In this document: piece after piece, positions 1-7,460 of the stretch
How the letters are laid out: every line of letters begins with the position of its first letter
Numbering within the stretch: the first letter of the stretch is position 1
Source of the DNA: DALYDK01 sp964415715
GTDB lineage: Bacteria > Patescibacteriota > Saccharimonadia > Saccharimonadales > CAIOMD01
DNA length: 13,885 bases
Assembly (NCBI GenBank): GCA_964415715.1
Contig: CAYQBK010000057.1
Coordinates: 1 to 13,885 of the forward strand
Direction of reading: 5' to 3'
The notes under the pieces: model-generated
The model's input: the letters and a program-made list of their open reading frames with translations, nothing else
Told to the model about the DNA's origin: nothing
The model's database searches: none
Program-made: the position numbers and the translations under genes

Positions 1-693
1 GTTTTAGGGAGCAGCTATATGCATAGCTGTTTTCCGAATGCTGTTAGCTATACTAGATTCTTAGAACTAATCACTGAGCACATTACGCCCATTGGTGAAT
101 TTCTGTTGTGGCTCTGTAGCTTATCAGATAGATCAGGTACATACTTTATTGACAGTACAAGTTTGGTTGTCTGTAGCAATTTACGCATTTTCCATAATAA
201 AGTATTTAGTTAGGTAGCTTCAAGAGGTAAAACCAGCGAAGGCTGGTTTTACGGGCTTAAGTTGCATATTACTATCAATGACAAAGGCGAGCTAATATCA
301 CTTCAGATTAGTCCTGGCAATATATCAGACAGCAATATAAATATCGTCTCTCAGATGTCCGAAGGCTTAACAGGTAAACTATTTGCAGATAGAGGGTATA
401 TTTCCAAAAACTTATTTTCTATTCTTTTTGGACAAGGTTTACACCTTGTTACAGGAGTAAAGAATAATATGAAAAACAAGTTAATGCCAATGTACGATAA
501 GCTGATGCTTAGGAAAAGATTTATCATTGAAACCGTGAATGATCACTTGAAGAATAGTGAACAAATAGAACATACCAGACATAGAAGTATTGCAAACTTT
601 ATATCCAACCTATTAGCAGGATTAGTAGCTTACCAGCTATTACCGAAGAAGCCTAGTATCTATGTTTCAAAGAACTTTGCTATTAAGGGTTAG
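1..693 (+). pseudogene. IS982-family transposase, 5'-truncated by the window edge, with in-frame stop
   Basis: The reading frame is open from base 1 and collinear to the stop at 691-693, broken only by a TAG at 211-213. The first part ends KVFS; the second resumes with VASRGKTSEGWFYGLKLHI and runs through the rest of the transposase. Recognisable IS982 blocks are FIDST (first catalytic Asp), LFADRGYI (second Asp), RKRFIIETVND (Glu) and IEHTRHRS. Members of the family are usually about 270-300 residues; roughly 230 codons are visible, so the N-terminus lies outside the window. Since TAG is also the terminal stop of this frame, readthrough is unlikely and the copy is probably dead. The codon before the stop aligns with the usual KVFKG block, so a conserved segment is hit. 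No frameshift is needed to restore the protein. Confidence 0.88.
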
Positions 694-712
694 GGTCATG
701 TCGAGTTGGGGT
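693..712 (+). repeat. Probable right end of the IS982-like element
   Basis: The 20 bases after the transposase stop (GTCATGTCGAGTTGGGGT core) end in GGGGT. Reading inward from the other strand this gives an end beginning ACCCC, in line with the AC-type termini common in IS982 elements. The left end is outside the window, so the inverted repeat cannot be checked here. The frame of the next gene begins inside this segment, which suggests the element sits in or against that gene. Confidence 0.35.
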
Positions 713-1617
713 TAATTAAGGAAGCACTACAATTACTTGCTCCTGTGTCTGGGAGTAGAGATATAGACCCACAATTAACCAATGATCACATTCTTCTATT
801 AAGGTATCGTGAAAGAGAGGCGGTCAAGGAATTGCTCCGGCAAATTGAACCACAGGCTGATGCATCAGCAAAAACAATTGTAGACGGACTTAAAGATCTA
901 TTTCTACAATATGACGATATTATTAATCAAAATATAGAAATTATGTCCAAACTTTCTATCTGGAAAAATCAGCTCATTGATTCATTAAATCAGTTAGTAG
1001 ATCAAGGAAAACTTCCAAAAATTATCCTGGAACGTCTCGGTCGATTAGACCAAGTCCAATTTGGCGGCATGGATTTTCACAGGGCTAGTTCGGGGCTTGA
1101 TGCTCGGTTTTTAGCCGAGAAAAATCGTATTAGGATTGCAGTTAAAAATATATTAGGTCCAGGGTCTAACAATTTTGACAAGCAGAGAGATGACTGTTCT
1201 AGTTATCCAGTATTTGTGCATGAAGCTTTGCATTTAATGTCAGGCATAGAATTCAACGACGACAGAACAGTCACTAGGGCAGGGTTTGAAGCTCGATGAC
1301 TAAATGAGGCCATAACCGAACGTCTTACAAGAGCAGTATTAAGGGACGGAAAAGATTTCGAAGAAGATAAGTTTAGACCTGATTACAGCCAACTTTACGA
1401 AATGGAGAGAGTTAGCCTGAGAGGAATCCTTTCTGAAAGCGAGCGCTTACATACGGAGAAAGGCGGGATGCCTATTACTTTTAATGATTTACTTGAAATA
1501 TATTTTTGTGATAATCCAGCAGAATATAAAGAAATGTGGGGTAAATTTATAAAAGAGGTTGAGGCAATATACGGGGAAGACTATATGAAAAGAATGGATG
1601 CTCATTTTACAAGATAG
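706..1617 (+). pseudogene. Zincin-like (HExxH) metallopeptidase remnant, broken by an in-frame TGA
   Basis: One frame runs from about 694 to 1617 and is interrupted only by TGA at 1297-1299. The upstream part (197 codons from the TTG at 706) is mostly helical and charged and ends with the zinc motif HEALH (residues 172-176). The downstream part begins LNEAITERLTRAVL, which would supply the distal Glu of a gluzincin-type site (NEAxTE), and continues to codon 303. Trp before LNEA would be natural, so TGG to TGA is the simplest explanation. UGA is a normal stop in neighbouring genes. No convincing start or Shine-Dalgarno is present: the only start codon, TTG at 706, lies in the probable IS end, so the true N-terminus may have been lost to the insertion. 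Substrate and cellular site are unknown. A restart at ATG 1402 would give a 71-residue fragment without the zinc site. Confidence 0.6.
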
Positions 1618-2133
1618 TATATCTTCAGCTATAATAATCAGCTATCGCTCTGGATAACTTATCTTTTGTGAGTTCAGGCGTATTTTATGTATCTTATCAA
1701 TTGGCACTATTGAAACACCTAAGCTACTACTAAAATCTGCTCTGTTGGCGGTTTCTTGTGGTATATAGGGTACTATCCCCACACCTTGTGGTCTTGGTGT
1801 ATCTTTTCTGATGCGTTATGTGCTTGTGTTGTTTCATCCAGCTACGGTGAACATTATTCATTTGGTGGTTTTTTACAAGAGGTCTATACTCGACTTACCC
1901 AAAATCCCTGCCCCATCTGAACTATTTCGACCGGCTAAAACTGATTTTTCTGCCGTCAATGTGCCTACGGGCACCTTTCCGTCAGATAAAATCAGTTTTA
2001 ACTCATCCGAAACTAGCTCAGCTAGAGACGGGGTTTTGCGTAAGTCGAGTATAGTAACCCGATTTTAGCTAAATAAGATCAACTTCGCAAAGTGTGGTTA
2101 TGTCACGTTGATATTTGGTTTCTAGTTTTATGT
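1618..2133. other. Gene-poor gap with possible fossil ORF and large palindrome
   Basis: There is no convincing intact gene. On the minus strand an open stretch of 58 codons (1815 to 1642) ends RIHKIRLNSQKISYPER-like sequence (read KIHKIRLNSQKISYPER) and has protein-like composition but no start codon; in the same frame further upstream there are stops at 1816-1818 and 1873-1875. It may be the tail of a decayed gene. The 85-codon plus-strand frame at 1811-2068 overlaps the palindrome described separately and is best explained by it. The first 80 bases after the peptidase remnant hold nothing recognisable. Confidence 0.4.
1884..2054. repeat. Imperfect inverted repeat of about 171 bp with C(UACG)G hairpin tip
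   Basis: The outer arms CTATACTCGACTTAC (1884-1898) and GTAAGTCGAGTATAG (2040-2054) are exact reverse complements. The inner arms TAAAACTGATTTT (1936-1948) and AAAATCAGTTTTA (1988-2000) are exact as well, and the centre GTGCC-TACG-GGCAC (1961-1974) closes on a UNCG-type tetraloop. The intervening segments also align with few indels (CAAAA, CTGA, CTA and TTTCG blocks shared). The whole region can form one long hairpin as DNA or RNA. A foldback element or MITE, or a decayed structured RNA, are the main options. No matching flanking duplication was recognised. Confidence 0.8.
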
Positions 2134-2146
2134 TAATATACTTACA
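2131..2146 (+). promoter_or_regulatory. Extended -10 promoter of the small unknown gene, leaderless
   Basis: TGT-TAATAT (2131-2139) is an extended -10 element. Its last base is 7 nt before the A of ATG 2146, so transcription should start on the start codon itself. No -35 at normal spacing is evident (TTGATA at 2108-2113 would need a 20-nt spacer). There is no Shine-Dalgarno. Confidence 0.55.
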
Positions 2147-2514
2147 TGCAGTCAAAACAAATACACGATTTTTTATTTCAACTGTATGATTTTGCAGATT
2201 ATTTGGCCGATCAAATAGAATTGGGTAACCAGGATAGTCAGATGTATTTTTTAACCATAACTTTTATCGAAAAACTTTTCGATGCATATGGGCGTGGTTT
2301 AATAAACGAATGTTCGTATGATATGGGCAGTGACGGCAATAGTGACAAAACTTATTCGCTAAAACATGCGCACCAGCGCATAGATCTGTTACGGGCACGT
2401 ATCAATGAGGTAAAAGTGGGCAGAAATTTTGACCCAATATTAGAGAAGTATGCTAAAGAATTACTTACTTGCTGGCCCCATACACCGTCAATAAACACAA
2501 ATCAGGTAAAATAG
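2146..2514 (+). CDS. Small hypothetical protein, 122 residues
   Basis: I do not recognise a family. The protein starts MQSKQIHDFLFQLYDFADYL and is predominantly helical and acidic in its first half, with aromatic-rich segments (FLFQLYDF, MYFLTITFIEKLFDAY). A more polar second half contains KHAHQRIDLLRARINEVK and a short C-terminal tail. There is no signal peptide or membrane segment, so it is probably cytoplasmic. The start is chosen from the -10 box that places transcription on this ATG. The next gene begins 4 bases after the stop, but it has its own -10-like box inside the end of this gene, so the two may be transcribed both together and separately. Codon use is like that of its neighbour. 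Confidence 0.7.
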   Translation: MQSKQIHDFLFQLYDFADYLADQIELGNQDSQMYFLTITFIEKLFDAYGRGLINECSYDMGSDGNSDKTYSLKHAHQRIDLLRARINEVKVGRNFDPILEKYAKELLTCWPHTPSINTNQVK

Positions 2515-2519
2515 ACCCA
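2507..2519 (+). promoter_or_regulatory. -10-like box for the phosphoesterase gene, leaderless
   Basis: TAAAAT (2507-2512) lies at the 3' end of the preceding gene and ends 7 nt before the A of ATG 2519. No good -35 was found, so this is weaker than the promoter at 7815-7843. CAGG just upstream could instead act as a weak Shine-Dalgarno. Confidence 0.35.
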
Positions 2520-3076
2520 TGAAAGTTTTAGTTTTGGCTGATAGGCGACCCAAGATAGACCTATTAGAAGTTGTTAATAGTGATGGTATTGAGCTAGTTG
2601 TTACTCTGGGTGATTTTGTTCGCGAGGATATACTGCAGCTTGTTCAGATAAAAACTATTCCAAAAATAGGTGTATATGGTAATCATGACAGTGGTAGCTA
2701 CATGTCAGAATTAGGTATATGGGATATGCATATGAAAATATGGGATTATGGTGGCCTAAGATTTGGTGGTTTTCAGGGTTGTGTTAGGTACAAACCAAAC
2801 CCAGATGCAATAATGTACACTCAAGAAGAAGCGTTGCGATTGATGGAAGATTTTCCAAAGGTGGACATTTTCATTTGTCACTGTCCACCACGAGGTATAA
2901 ATGATGAACAAGAAGTTGCCCATCAGGGTTTTGATGCTTTGCGTAACTATATAGATAAATATTCTCCAAAAGTGCTTCTGCATGGTCATACTTACCCAAA
3001 TGAAGATACTGTCGTTAAACAATATGGTAACACACGTATTGAATATGTTTACGGACATAAAATCATCGATATTTAG
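2519..3076 (+). CDS. Calcineurin-like metallophosphoesterase
   Basis: The 185-residue protein carries the class III phosphatase motif series: LADRRP (residues 6-11, first metal site), LGDF (30-33), GNHD (54-57), FICHCPP (about 120) and LHGHTYP (about 155). These residues bind a dimetal centre and cleave phosphoesters; the substrate cannot be told from sequence. The odd feature is the first motif: the usual D-x-H is D8-R-R10, so one metal-binding His appears to be replaced by Arg. That could shift metal preference or reduce activity. The protein is cytoplasmic, with no signal peptide. It follows the small unknown gene by 4 bases and converges with the 651-residue minus-strand gene, whose stop lies 11 bases beyond its own. 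Length is normal for small single-domain members. Confidence 0.85.
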   Translation: MKVLVLADRRPKIDLLEVVNSDGIELVVTLGDFVREDILQLVQIKTIPKIGVYGNHDSGSYMSELGIWDMHMKIWDYGGLRFGGFQGCVRYKPNPDAIMYTQEEALRLMEDFPKVDIFICHCPPRGINDEQEVAHQGFDALRNYIDKYSPKVLLHGHTYPNEDTVVKQYGNTRIEYVYGHKIIDI

Positions 3077-3087
3077 TATATTTTTTA

Positions 3088-5043
3088 CTAAATGAAGCAT
3101 ATTTTGCAAACAAAGGATATGGGCACTTGTGATAATTCCCCTTGGACTTGGCCTGTTTGGGGTTGTATGTTTTTGGGTAATTGAGGGTCTGAAGTGGCTA
3201 TTTTCTGGCGGTCCGAGTTTACCATCGACAAACTACTAGCATGATCTGCTTGGGCCTGTGCCAATTGGTCGGATGGCATACCTAATGCATTAGCTATAGT
3301 TTGATCTTGCGTCAACGGCTTTTCTACTGGTGCTATTGGTGCGGTAGGGGTCTTCTCTACTGGCGTTCCACCTATCTTTGGTGTACCGTCAGGATTTACT
3401 AGTGGGTTTTTGATTGAGCCTTTTTGATCTAGCTTGGTAAATAGGCTATTGACTTTAGGGGTAGAGTTTGGTATAGTATTATCACTCCCAAAAGACCTCG
3501 TGTCATCGACACCAGCAATCTTAGTAGGAGTTTTTTTGTAACCTAAAGCACCCATTATGTCTCTAGGCTTCTGAGGGGCATATACGCTTTTAAGCGATAT
3601 GTTGTTGTTTGTATCGCCACTAACAAATCCTAAGTTAGCTTTTCCATCTTTGAATTTCGCTAAAGCATTGATGTGTGGGTATTTTGAGCCTAGCACTTGG
3701 GTGTCATTGTTGTGGACAGCGCTATATGCTATATCAGCGACAGTTGTGGGCTTAAGGCCATCGAGTGCCACCCTTTTATCTGCTAATTTCTGTACAACAG
3801 CTGGATGAACATTAACTTGGCTGTTAACAGGTAGTTCACCATTGCTACTACGTGCTGCGTTTAACTGCTGTAGCTTATTATCTGATAAATTACCAAAATC
3901 AACTGGCTCGCTTGAGCCTTTTTTTAATGCTCTAGCCAGGTTTATTTGCTCAGGCGTTCTATTCTTTGCCCATTGTTTAAACTCTATATTGCCTTTAACA
4001 TCGTTGATAGCATTACTTACAGCAGGTTTAGCCATATTAAAGCCTTTATTTAGCCCATATCCTGCAACTGGTAGTGCCCCACCTATAGCTGTATCAATAG
4101 CTAGCTGTTTAGGATCTATCCTGTCATTTTGCTGTATTTGACCACCAGCTGAACCAATACCGCTAACTGTAGCTGTTTTAGCCCCTGTGAGTAGGGCATT
4201 TTTCAATCCAGTTTCTGCTCCTAGCAGGGCAGTTCCACCTTTACCAGGCGCATATACGCTAGCCATAGTTGCAAGCGTGTTACCACCAATACGTTTTAGC
4301 CCTGTGCCCAGGTTGCCACTTTGTGCTTCTTGGGCGTTTTTAAATGGTGTACCAGCTCCTAGTAGTCCATGACCTTGTTGATCCATGTACTGATGGGCAT
4401 AGTTTATGTTTCTACTAGCATTGTTGGCAGCGATTTGGTTGCCTGTGGCTTGTCCTACCAACATCTTGCCAGTATCTACTGCAGATCCAACTGTCATAGC
4501 CCCTTGGTTAGCAAACTGTGCTACAGGCTTTGCAAAACTCTTAGCTATAACACCAGCTCTTTGAAGTGGGTTGTTGGCTATTGAACCGCCATCTATACCT
4601 TTAGTAGCCTGTTGCTGTGCGTATGTCTGGTTAGGCGTTGCAGGTGATCGTTGGTTTCGTTTCCACTGATCTTGTGGTGTATTAGCATCAAAAGCATCTT
4701 TGACATGGTTAAAAAGCCCACCTATACCACTGCCATAACTTGGTTGGGTTAGTTTAGGGCTTTGAACTGTCAAATTAACAGGTTTTGATTGAGTTAGATT
4801 TAGACCGGGGGCCTGTATAGGCTTAACTGCAAAAGGGTTTTTGTATTGTGGTTGGCTTGGTTGGTTCGGCTGTTGATATGGTTGTGACTGTTGTTGAGGT
4901 TGCGACTGAGGCGCTTGTTGCTGTTGTGAGCGTGGGTTAGGGTTAGAGTAAGTAGCTCCATGATCTAGCGGATTTACTTGTCGCCATACGCCACCTGCAA
5001 TCTCTTCAGCCTTTTTCTTTATATTCTGAAATAATGAGGGCAT
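3088..5043 (-). CDS. Large Gln/Pro-rich protein, phage ejection/structural-like
   Basis: The 651-residue protein starts MPSLFQNIKKKAEEIAGG. Residues about 40-66 form a Gln/Pro-rich low-complexity segment. A long Ala/Gly-rich amphipathic region follows (about 160-345, for example GAMTVGSAVDTGKMLVG and ALPVAGYGLNKG). Near residues 405-500 is a compact domain (HPAVVQKLADKR ... VADIAYSAVHNND ... ISLKSVYAP). That block resembles the RNase-like C-terminal domains (PBECR type) found in phage virion proteins; this is family-level recognition without a search. There is no signal peptide. AAGGAGG, overlapping the stop of the upstream gene, sits 6 bases before the start. The C-terminus (FVCKICFI) is abruptly hydrophobic and may result from a late frameshift or truncation. 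A phage internal or ejection protein is my preferred reading; a secreted giant protein of CPR type is the alternative. Confidence 0.7.
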   Translation of the reverse strand: MPSLFQNIKKKAEEIAGGVWRQVNPLDHGATYSNPNPRSQQQQAPQSQPQQQSQPYQQPNQPSQPQYKNPFAVKPIQAPGLNLTQSKPVNLTVQSPKLTQPSYGSGIGGLFNHVKDAFDANTPQDQWKRNQRSPATPNQTYAQQQATKGIDGGSIANNPLQRAGVIAKSFAKPVAQFANQGAMTVGSAVDTGKMLVGQATGNQIAANNASRNINYAHQYMDQQGHGLLGAGTPFKNAQEAQSGNLGTGLKRIGGNTLATMASVYAPGKGGTALLGAETGLKNALLTGAKTATVSGIGSAGGQIQQNDRIDPKQLAIDTAIGGALPVAGYGLNKGFNMAKPAVSNAINDVKGNIEFKQWAKNRTPEQINLARALKKGSSEPVDFGNLSDNKLQQLNAARSSNGELPVNSQVNVHPAVVQKLADKRVALDGLKPTTVADIAYSAVHNNDTQVLGSKYPHINALAKFKDGKANLGFVSGDTNNNISLKSVYAPQKPRDIMGALGYKKTPTKIAGVDDTRSFGSDNTIPNSTPKVNSLFTKLDQKGSIKNPLVNPDGTPKIGGTPVEKTPTAPIAPVEKPLTQDQTIANALGMPSDQLAQAQADHASSLSMVNSDRQKIATSDPQLPKNIQPQTGQVQGELSQVPISFVCKICFI

Positions 5044-5054
5044 GTCATGCCTCC

Positions 5055-6164
5055 TTAGTACAAGTTATCTTCTTGGTATTTTTTGAGTATCAGGTTCTGA
5101 TAGCTTGGATCGATTGCTTCCTGTGTATTAGTTTGACCTTGCACTGCAGGTGTTTTGTCCACTATGTACTGTGCAACATCAATTGGTTTAAATGTAGGCG
5201 CTGTAAGTGCTACAGGGTTAGCATATTGCCTTTGTAGGTCATCTATTTGCTGTAGTATAGCGTGCATACCATTTAGGGCTGCTTCACGTTGCTGATTAGC
5301 TAGTGCGCTGTTACCGCTTTGTGCATAGGTTAGGGCACTCTGGGCTTGGCTTCTTGCATCCTCACCAGCCCGTTGCTTTTCTAGCATCTGGGCTTCTAGG
5401 GCGTTACGTTTTTCATGTTCCTGTTGGGCTATGTCTTGTAGCTGTTTGTTGTATTGGCCCATGTAGTCATTCCAACCGGTATCCATTTGGCCTAAGTTAT
5501 TAGAAAAAGTAGTTTCTTGCTGCGCTTTTTGCTGTGATCCAACTCTTGCAGCAGCGTAGGGGGCCATAACTCTTGCCATTTCACTATCGCCAGCCCCAAA
5601 ACTAGCTAGCCACCTTTGTAAGCCTTGTGCTTTTTGACGTACTCCCTCGTTTATCTGTGATCGGGCTTGTTCATAACCGCTAATTTTATTACGATTAGTG
5701 TTGTAATCTCGTTCATTAGTAGCTTTTTGACCGTTTAGGGTGTTTCGGTAGTTAGTAAATGAGTTAGTTATGTTATCTAAACCAATACTGCGCTGTTTAC
5801 CTATCTGATCAAGTCCAAACTGAGCCTCGTTGTAGGCGTTTTGAGCGTTGTTTATATCTGCTTGCCTCTGTGCTGCTGCCTGAGCTGCTGCAGCTGATTG
5901 TGCAGCGCTATATGAGCCACCACCGTTAGAATAGCTGGTGCTTCCACCTGGAGGGGTTAGGTCGTTGCCATCTGGAGTCACACCTTGTGCGCCTTTCCCT
6001 GCAGTAGGGAATATTAGCGGGTTGGCCTTGTTCCAGTCGCCTTGGGAGCCTCTATTAACCGGGTTTAGCCCTAAACCTGGCTCTACATAGTCTTTTACTG
6101 CGTCTACTAGTCCACCTATTGGGGTACTTTTTGCGCCCGCTTTGAAATCGTTCCAAAAACTCAT
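5055..6164 (-). CDS. Coiled-coil protein, phage virion-like
   Basis: The 369-residue protein starts MSFWNDFKAGAKSTPIGGLV. An N-terminal Gly/Pro-rich stretch (to about 85) leads into an Ala-rich helix (SAAQSAAAAQAAAQRQADI) and then a long run of Gln/Ala/Glu/Arg-rich heptad-like helices to about residue 310, typical of coiled coil. The tail is short and polar. No catalytic motif, signal peptide or membrane segment is seen. The opening 'SFWNDFKAGAKSTPIGGLVDAVKD' style amphipathic start is similar in spirit to that of the downstream gene (SLFQNIKKKAEEIAGG), so the two may be targeted to the same structure. AAAGGAG lies 9 bases before ATG. It sits 48 bases after the CAP gene and 11 bases before the 651-residue gene, so all three form one operon. 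Likely a virion or ejection component; no homologue is named. Confidence 0.7.
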   Translation of the reverse strand: MSFWNDFKAGAKSTPIGGLVDAVKDYVEPGLGLNPVNRGSQGDWNKANPLIFPTAGKGAQGVTPDGNDLTPPGGSTSYSNGGGSYSAAQSAAAAQAAAQRQADINNAQNAYNEAQFGLDQIGKQRSIGLDNITNSFTNYRNTLNGQKATNERDYNTNRNKISGYEQARSQINEGVRQKAQGLQRWLASFGAGDSEMARVMAPYAAARVGSQQKAQQETTFSNNLGQMDTGWNDYMGQYNKQLQDIAQQEHEKRNALEAQMLEKQRAGEDARSQAQSALTYAQSGNSALANQQREAALNGMHAILQQIDDLQRQYANPVALTAPTFKPIDVAQYIVDKTPAVQGQTNTQEAIDPSYQNLILKKYQEDNLY

Positions 6165-6212
6165 TGTTTGGTTCTCCTTTTTGCGCTAGGAGTTTTAACA
6201 ATTGAGTCTAAA

Positions 6213-6737
6213 TTAGTTTGTTTGGCAAAAGTGCTGGACTGAAATGTACCTGTCTTGCTTAGGGTTATAAGCTGTGCCTATCCCTGTGAGATTATATCTG
6301 GCATCCAGCATTGCATCATGGTGTGGTTTGGAATTCATCCACCAAGTAACTGCATCATGGTTGTTATCGCCCTCTTTGGGGCTTGACTGGATGTTCTCAC
6401 TACTCATAACACACATGCCTTTAGGTATATTCTCGTAACCATGTTTACCAGTCACTGGGCTTACATGGTTAAAGTAGTTATTAGCCACCATGTCATCAGC
6501 TTTAGCTTGTGCACTAGCCACCAGCCGTGGATCGCTTACTAATGGCGCAACACCAACTTTGGCACGCTCTGCATTTACTAGTTCTAATATCTTGTTAGCG
6601 TCTAGTGGTACAGATATAGGCTGTGGCGCATTTACAGCGTTTTGTACGGGCTTTTGGGCTTTAGTTATGTAAATACCTAAGACTGTGAACAGTAGGGCTG
6701 TAACAACGATTATTGGTAGTATCCATAGCTTCTTCAT
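6213..6737 (-). CDS. CAP/SCP-domain protein with N-terminal membrane anchor
   Basis: The 174-residue protein has a basic start and one hydrophobic segment (residues about 5-24, WILPIIVVTALLFTVLGIYI), then a linker and a CAP (SCP/PR1/YkwD-like) domain. Hallmarks are NKILELVNAERAKVGVAPL (first helix), ANNYFNHVSP (cavity His), SSENIQ (Glu) and NSKPHHDAMLDARYNLTGIG (second His). The domain should lie outside the cytoplasmic membrane. Bacterial CAP proteins are linked to envelope, spore or virulence roles but mostly lack a defined activity. It contains three Cys, two of which (MCVM and FCQTN) could form a disulphide. It is the first gene of the minus-strand operon with the two phage-like genes, so it may be part of that module rather than a host gene. 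Confidence 0.85.
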   Translation of the reverse strand: MKKLWILPIIVVTALLFTVLGIYITKAQKPVQNAVNAPQPISVPLDANKILELVNAERAKVGVAPLVSDPRLVASAQAKADDMVANNYFNHVSPVTGKHGYENIPKGMCVMSSENIQSSPKEGDNNHDAVTWWMNSKPHHDAMLDARYNLTGIGTAYNPKQDRYISVQHFCQTN

Positions 6738-6749
6738 GTCTGGATTTTA
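6737..6749 (-). promoter_or_regulatory. Extended -10 promoter of the CAP-gene operon, leaderless
   Basis: Read on the minus strand, TGG-TAAAAT (box at 6749-6744) ends 7 nt before the A of ATG at 6737. The TG gives an extended -10; the -35 region (TTCCAA at proper distance) is poor. No Shine-Dalgarno precedes this gene, while the two genes behind it in the operon have strong ones. Confidence 0.5.
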
Positions 6750-6780
6750 CCACTTTTAACCCCTGTTGGAAATTGTGTCC

Positions 6781-6816
6781 TTGTTTTTTGGTAATAATAG
6801 CTATATTCTGGCAATA
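6781..6816 (+). promoter_or_regulatory. rsmD promoter, leaderless
   Basis: TTGTTT (6781-6786), a 17-base spacer and TATTCT (6804-6809) form a plausible housekeeping promoter. The -10 ends 7 nt before the A of ATG 6816. No Shine-Dalgarno is present, so the mRNA probably begins at the start codon. The promoter is back-to-back with that of the CAP gene. Confidence 0.5.
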
Positions 6817-7349
6817 TGCGGATAATATCAGGTATATATAAGGGACAAATAATAGATAGTCCCAAGGGTCACAAAACCCACCCTATGGGCGAGCGAATGC
6901 GGGGGGCACTATTTAACACTCTTGGCGACATAACAGGCTTAAGTGTGTTAGACGCATTTGCAGGCAGTGGAGCGTTGGGCATAGAAGCGCTTAGTAGGGG
7001 AGCTAGTAGCATAGTGTTTTTAGATTCCGAAAAAGCTGCGTATATATCCATAGCTCAAAATATAAAAAAACTTCACATAACTAATAGCAAGCTTACCCAG
7101 GCTAACTGTGCTAGCTGGAGTGATCACAACTTTGAAACCAAGTTTGATATAGTATTAGCCGATCCGCCATATGACCACATAGTGCCTGAACAACTAGCCA
7201 AGCTTGTGCGGAATGTTAAAAATAGTGGTTTATATGTGTTGTCGTTGCCCAAAAATTATATGCGTCCTGGTTTTGAAGGCTTTAATATAGTAGGTGATAA
7301 ATCATACGCCGATGGTAGCCTGGTGTTTTATAAAAATCATAAAATATGA
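6816..7349 (+). CDS. rsmD: 16S rRNA (guanine-N2)-methyltransferase RsmD
   Basis: This 177-residue protein is of normal length for RsmD, which methylates N2 of G966 (E. coli numbering) of 16S rRNA using S-adenosylmethionine during 30S assembly. Visible motifs are RIISGIYKG at the N-terminus, a PMGERMRGALFN block (the family usually has P-T-x-D-R-V-R-E-A-L-F-N), the SAM-binding loop LDAFAGSGALGIEALSRGA (about residues 45-63), FLDSEKAA (acidic residue after beta 2) and the catalytic ADPPY (about 116-120). The stop is TGA. It diverges from the CAP operon and is followed by the tRNA-Leu region; its product is cytoplasmic housekeeping and marks the left flank of the accessory cassette. Confidence 0.93.
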   Translation: MRIISGIYKGQIIDSPKGHKTHPMGERMRGALFNTLGDITGLSVLDAFAGSGALGIEALSRGASSIVFLDSEKAAYISIAQNIKKLHITNSKLTQANCASWSDHNFETKFDIVLADPPYDHIVPEQLAKLVRNVKNSGLYVLSLPKNYMRPGFEGFNIVGDKSYADGSLVFYKNHKI

Positions 7350-7374
7350 GTATTTTGAGTTTGTTATAAATAAT

Positions 7375-7411
7375 TTGAAAAAATGCCAGCAAATATGTAC
7401 AATAACATTTG
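7375..7411 (+). promoter_or_regulatory. Promoter reading into the interrupted tRNA-Leu copy
   Basis: TTGAAA (7375-7380), a 17-base spacer and TACAAT (7398-7403) match the sigma-70 type consensus well. Transcription is expected near 7410-7411, giving RNA that starts GUGCAAUUCUA directly before tRNA-like sequence. It is one of the two best promoters in the window, and may also serve the intact tRNA downstream. Confidence 0.6.
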
Positions 7412-7443
7412 TGCAATTCTAGCGCGAGTGGTGGAATTGTGAG

Positions 7444-7460
7444 AAGCACCAGTGGTGCTT
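7444..7460 (+). repeat. Hairpin unit A (AAGCACC-AGT-GGTGCTT)
   Basis: A perfect 7-bp stem with AGT loop in the first insert. It matches unit B in loop, context and position but with different paired bases. Confidence 0.7.

Noticed and set aside
1..1617. UGA or UAG reassigned to sense in this genome
   Set aside because: Both codons end intact genes in the window, and Trp and Gly use standard codons, so the two in-frame stops are better read as mutations.
1811..2068. 85-codon plus-strand frame
   Set aside because: It overlaps the long palindrome; its protein-like look mirrors the opposite-strand reading of the same repeat, and there is no ribosome site or family match.
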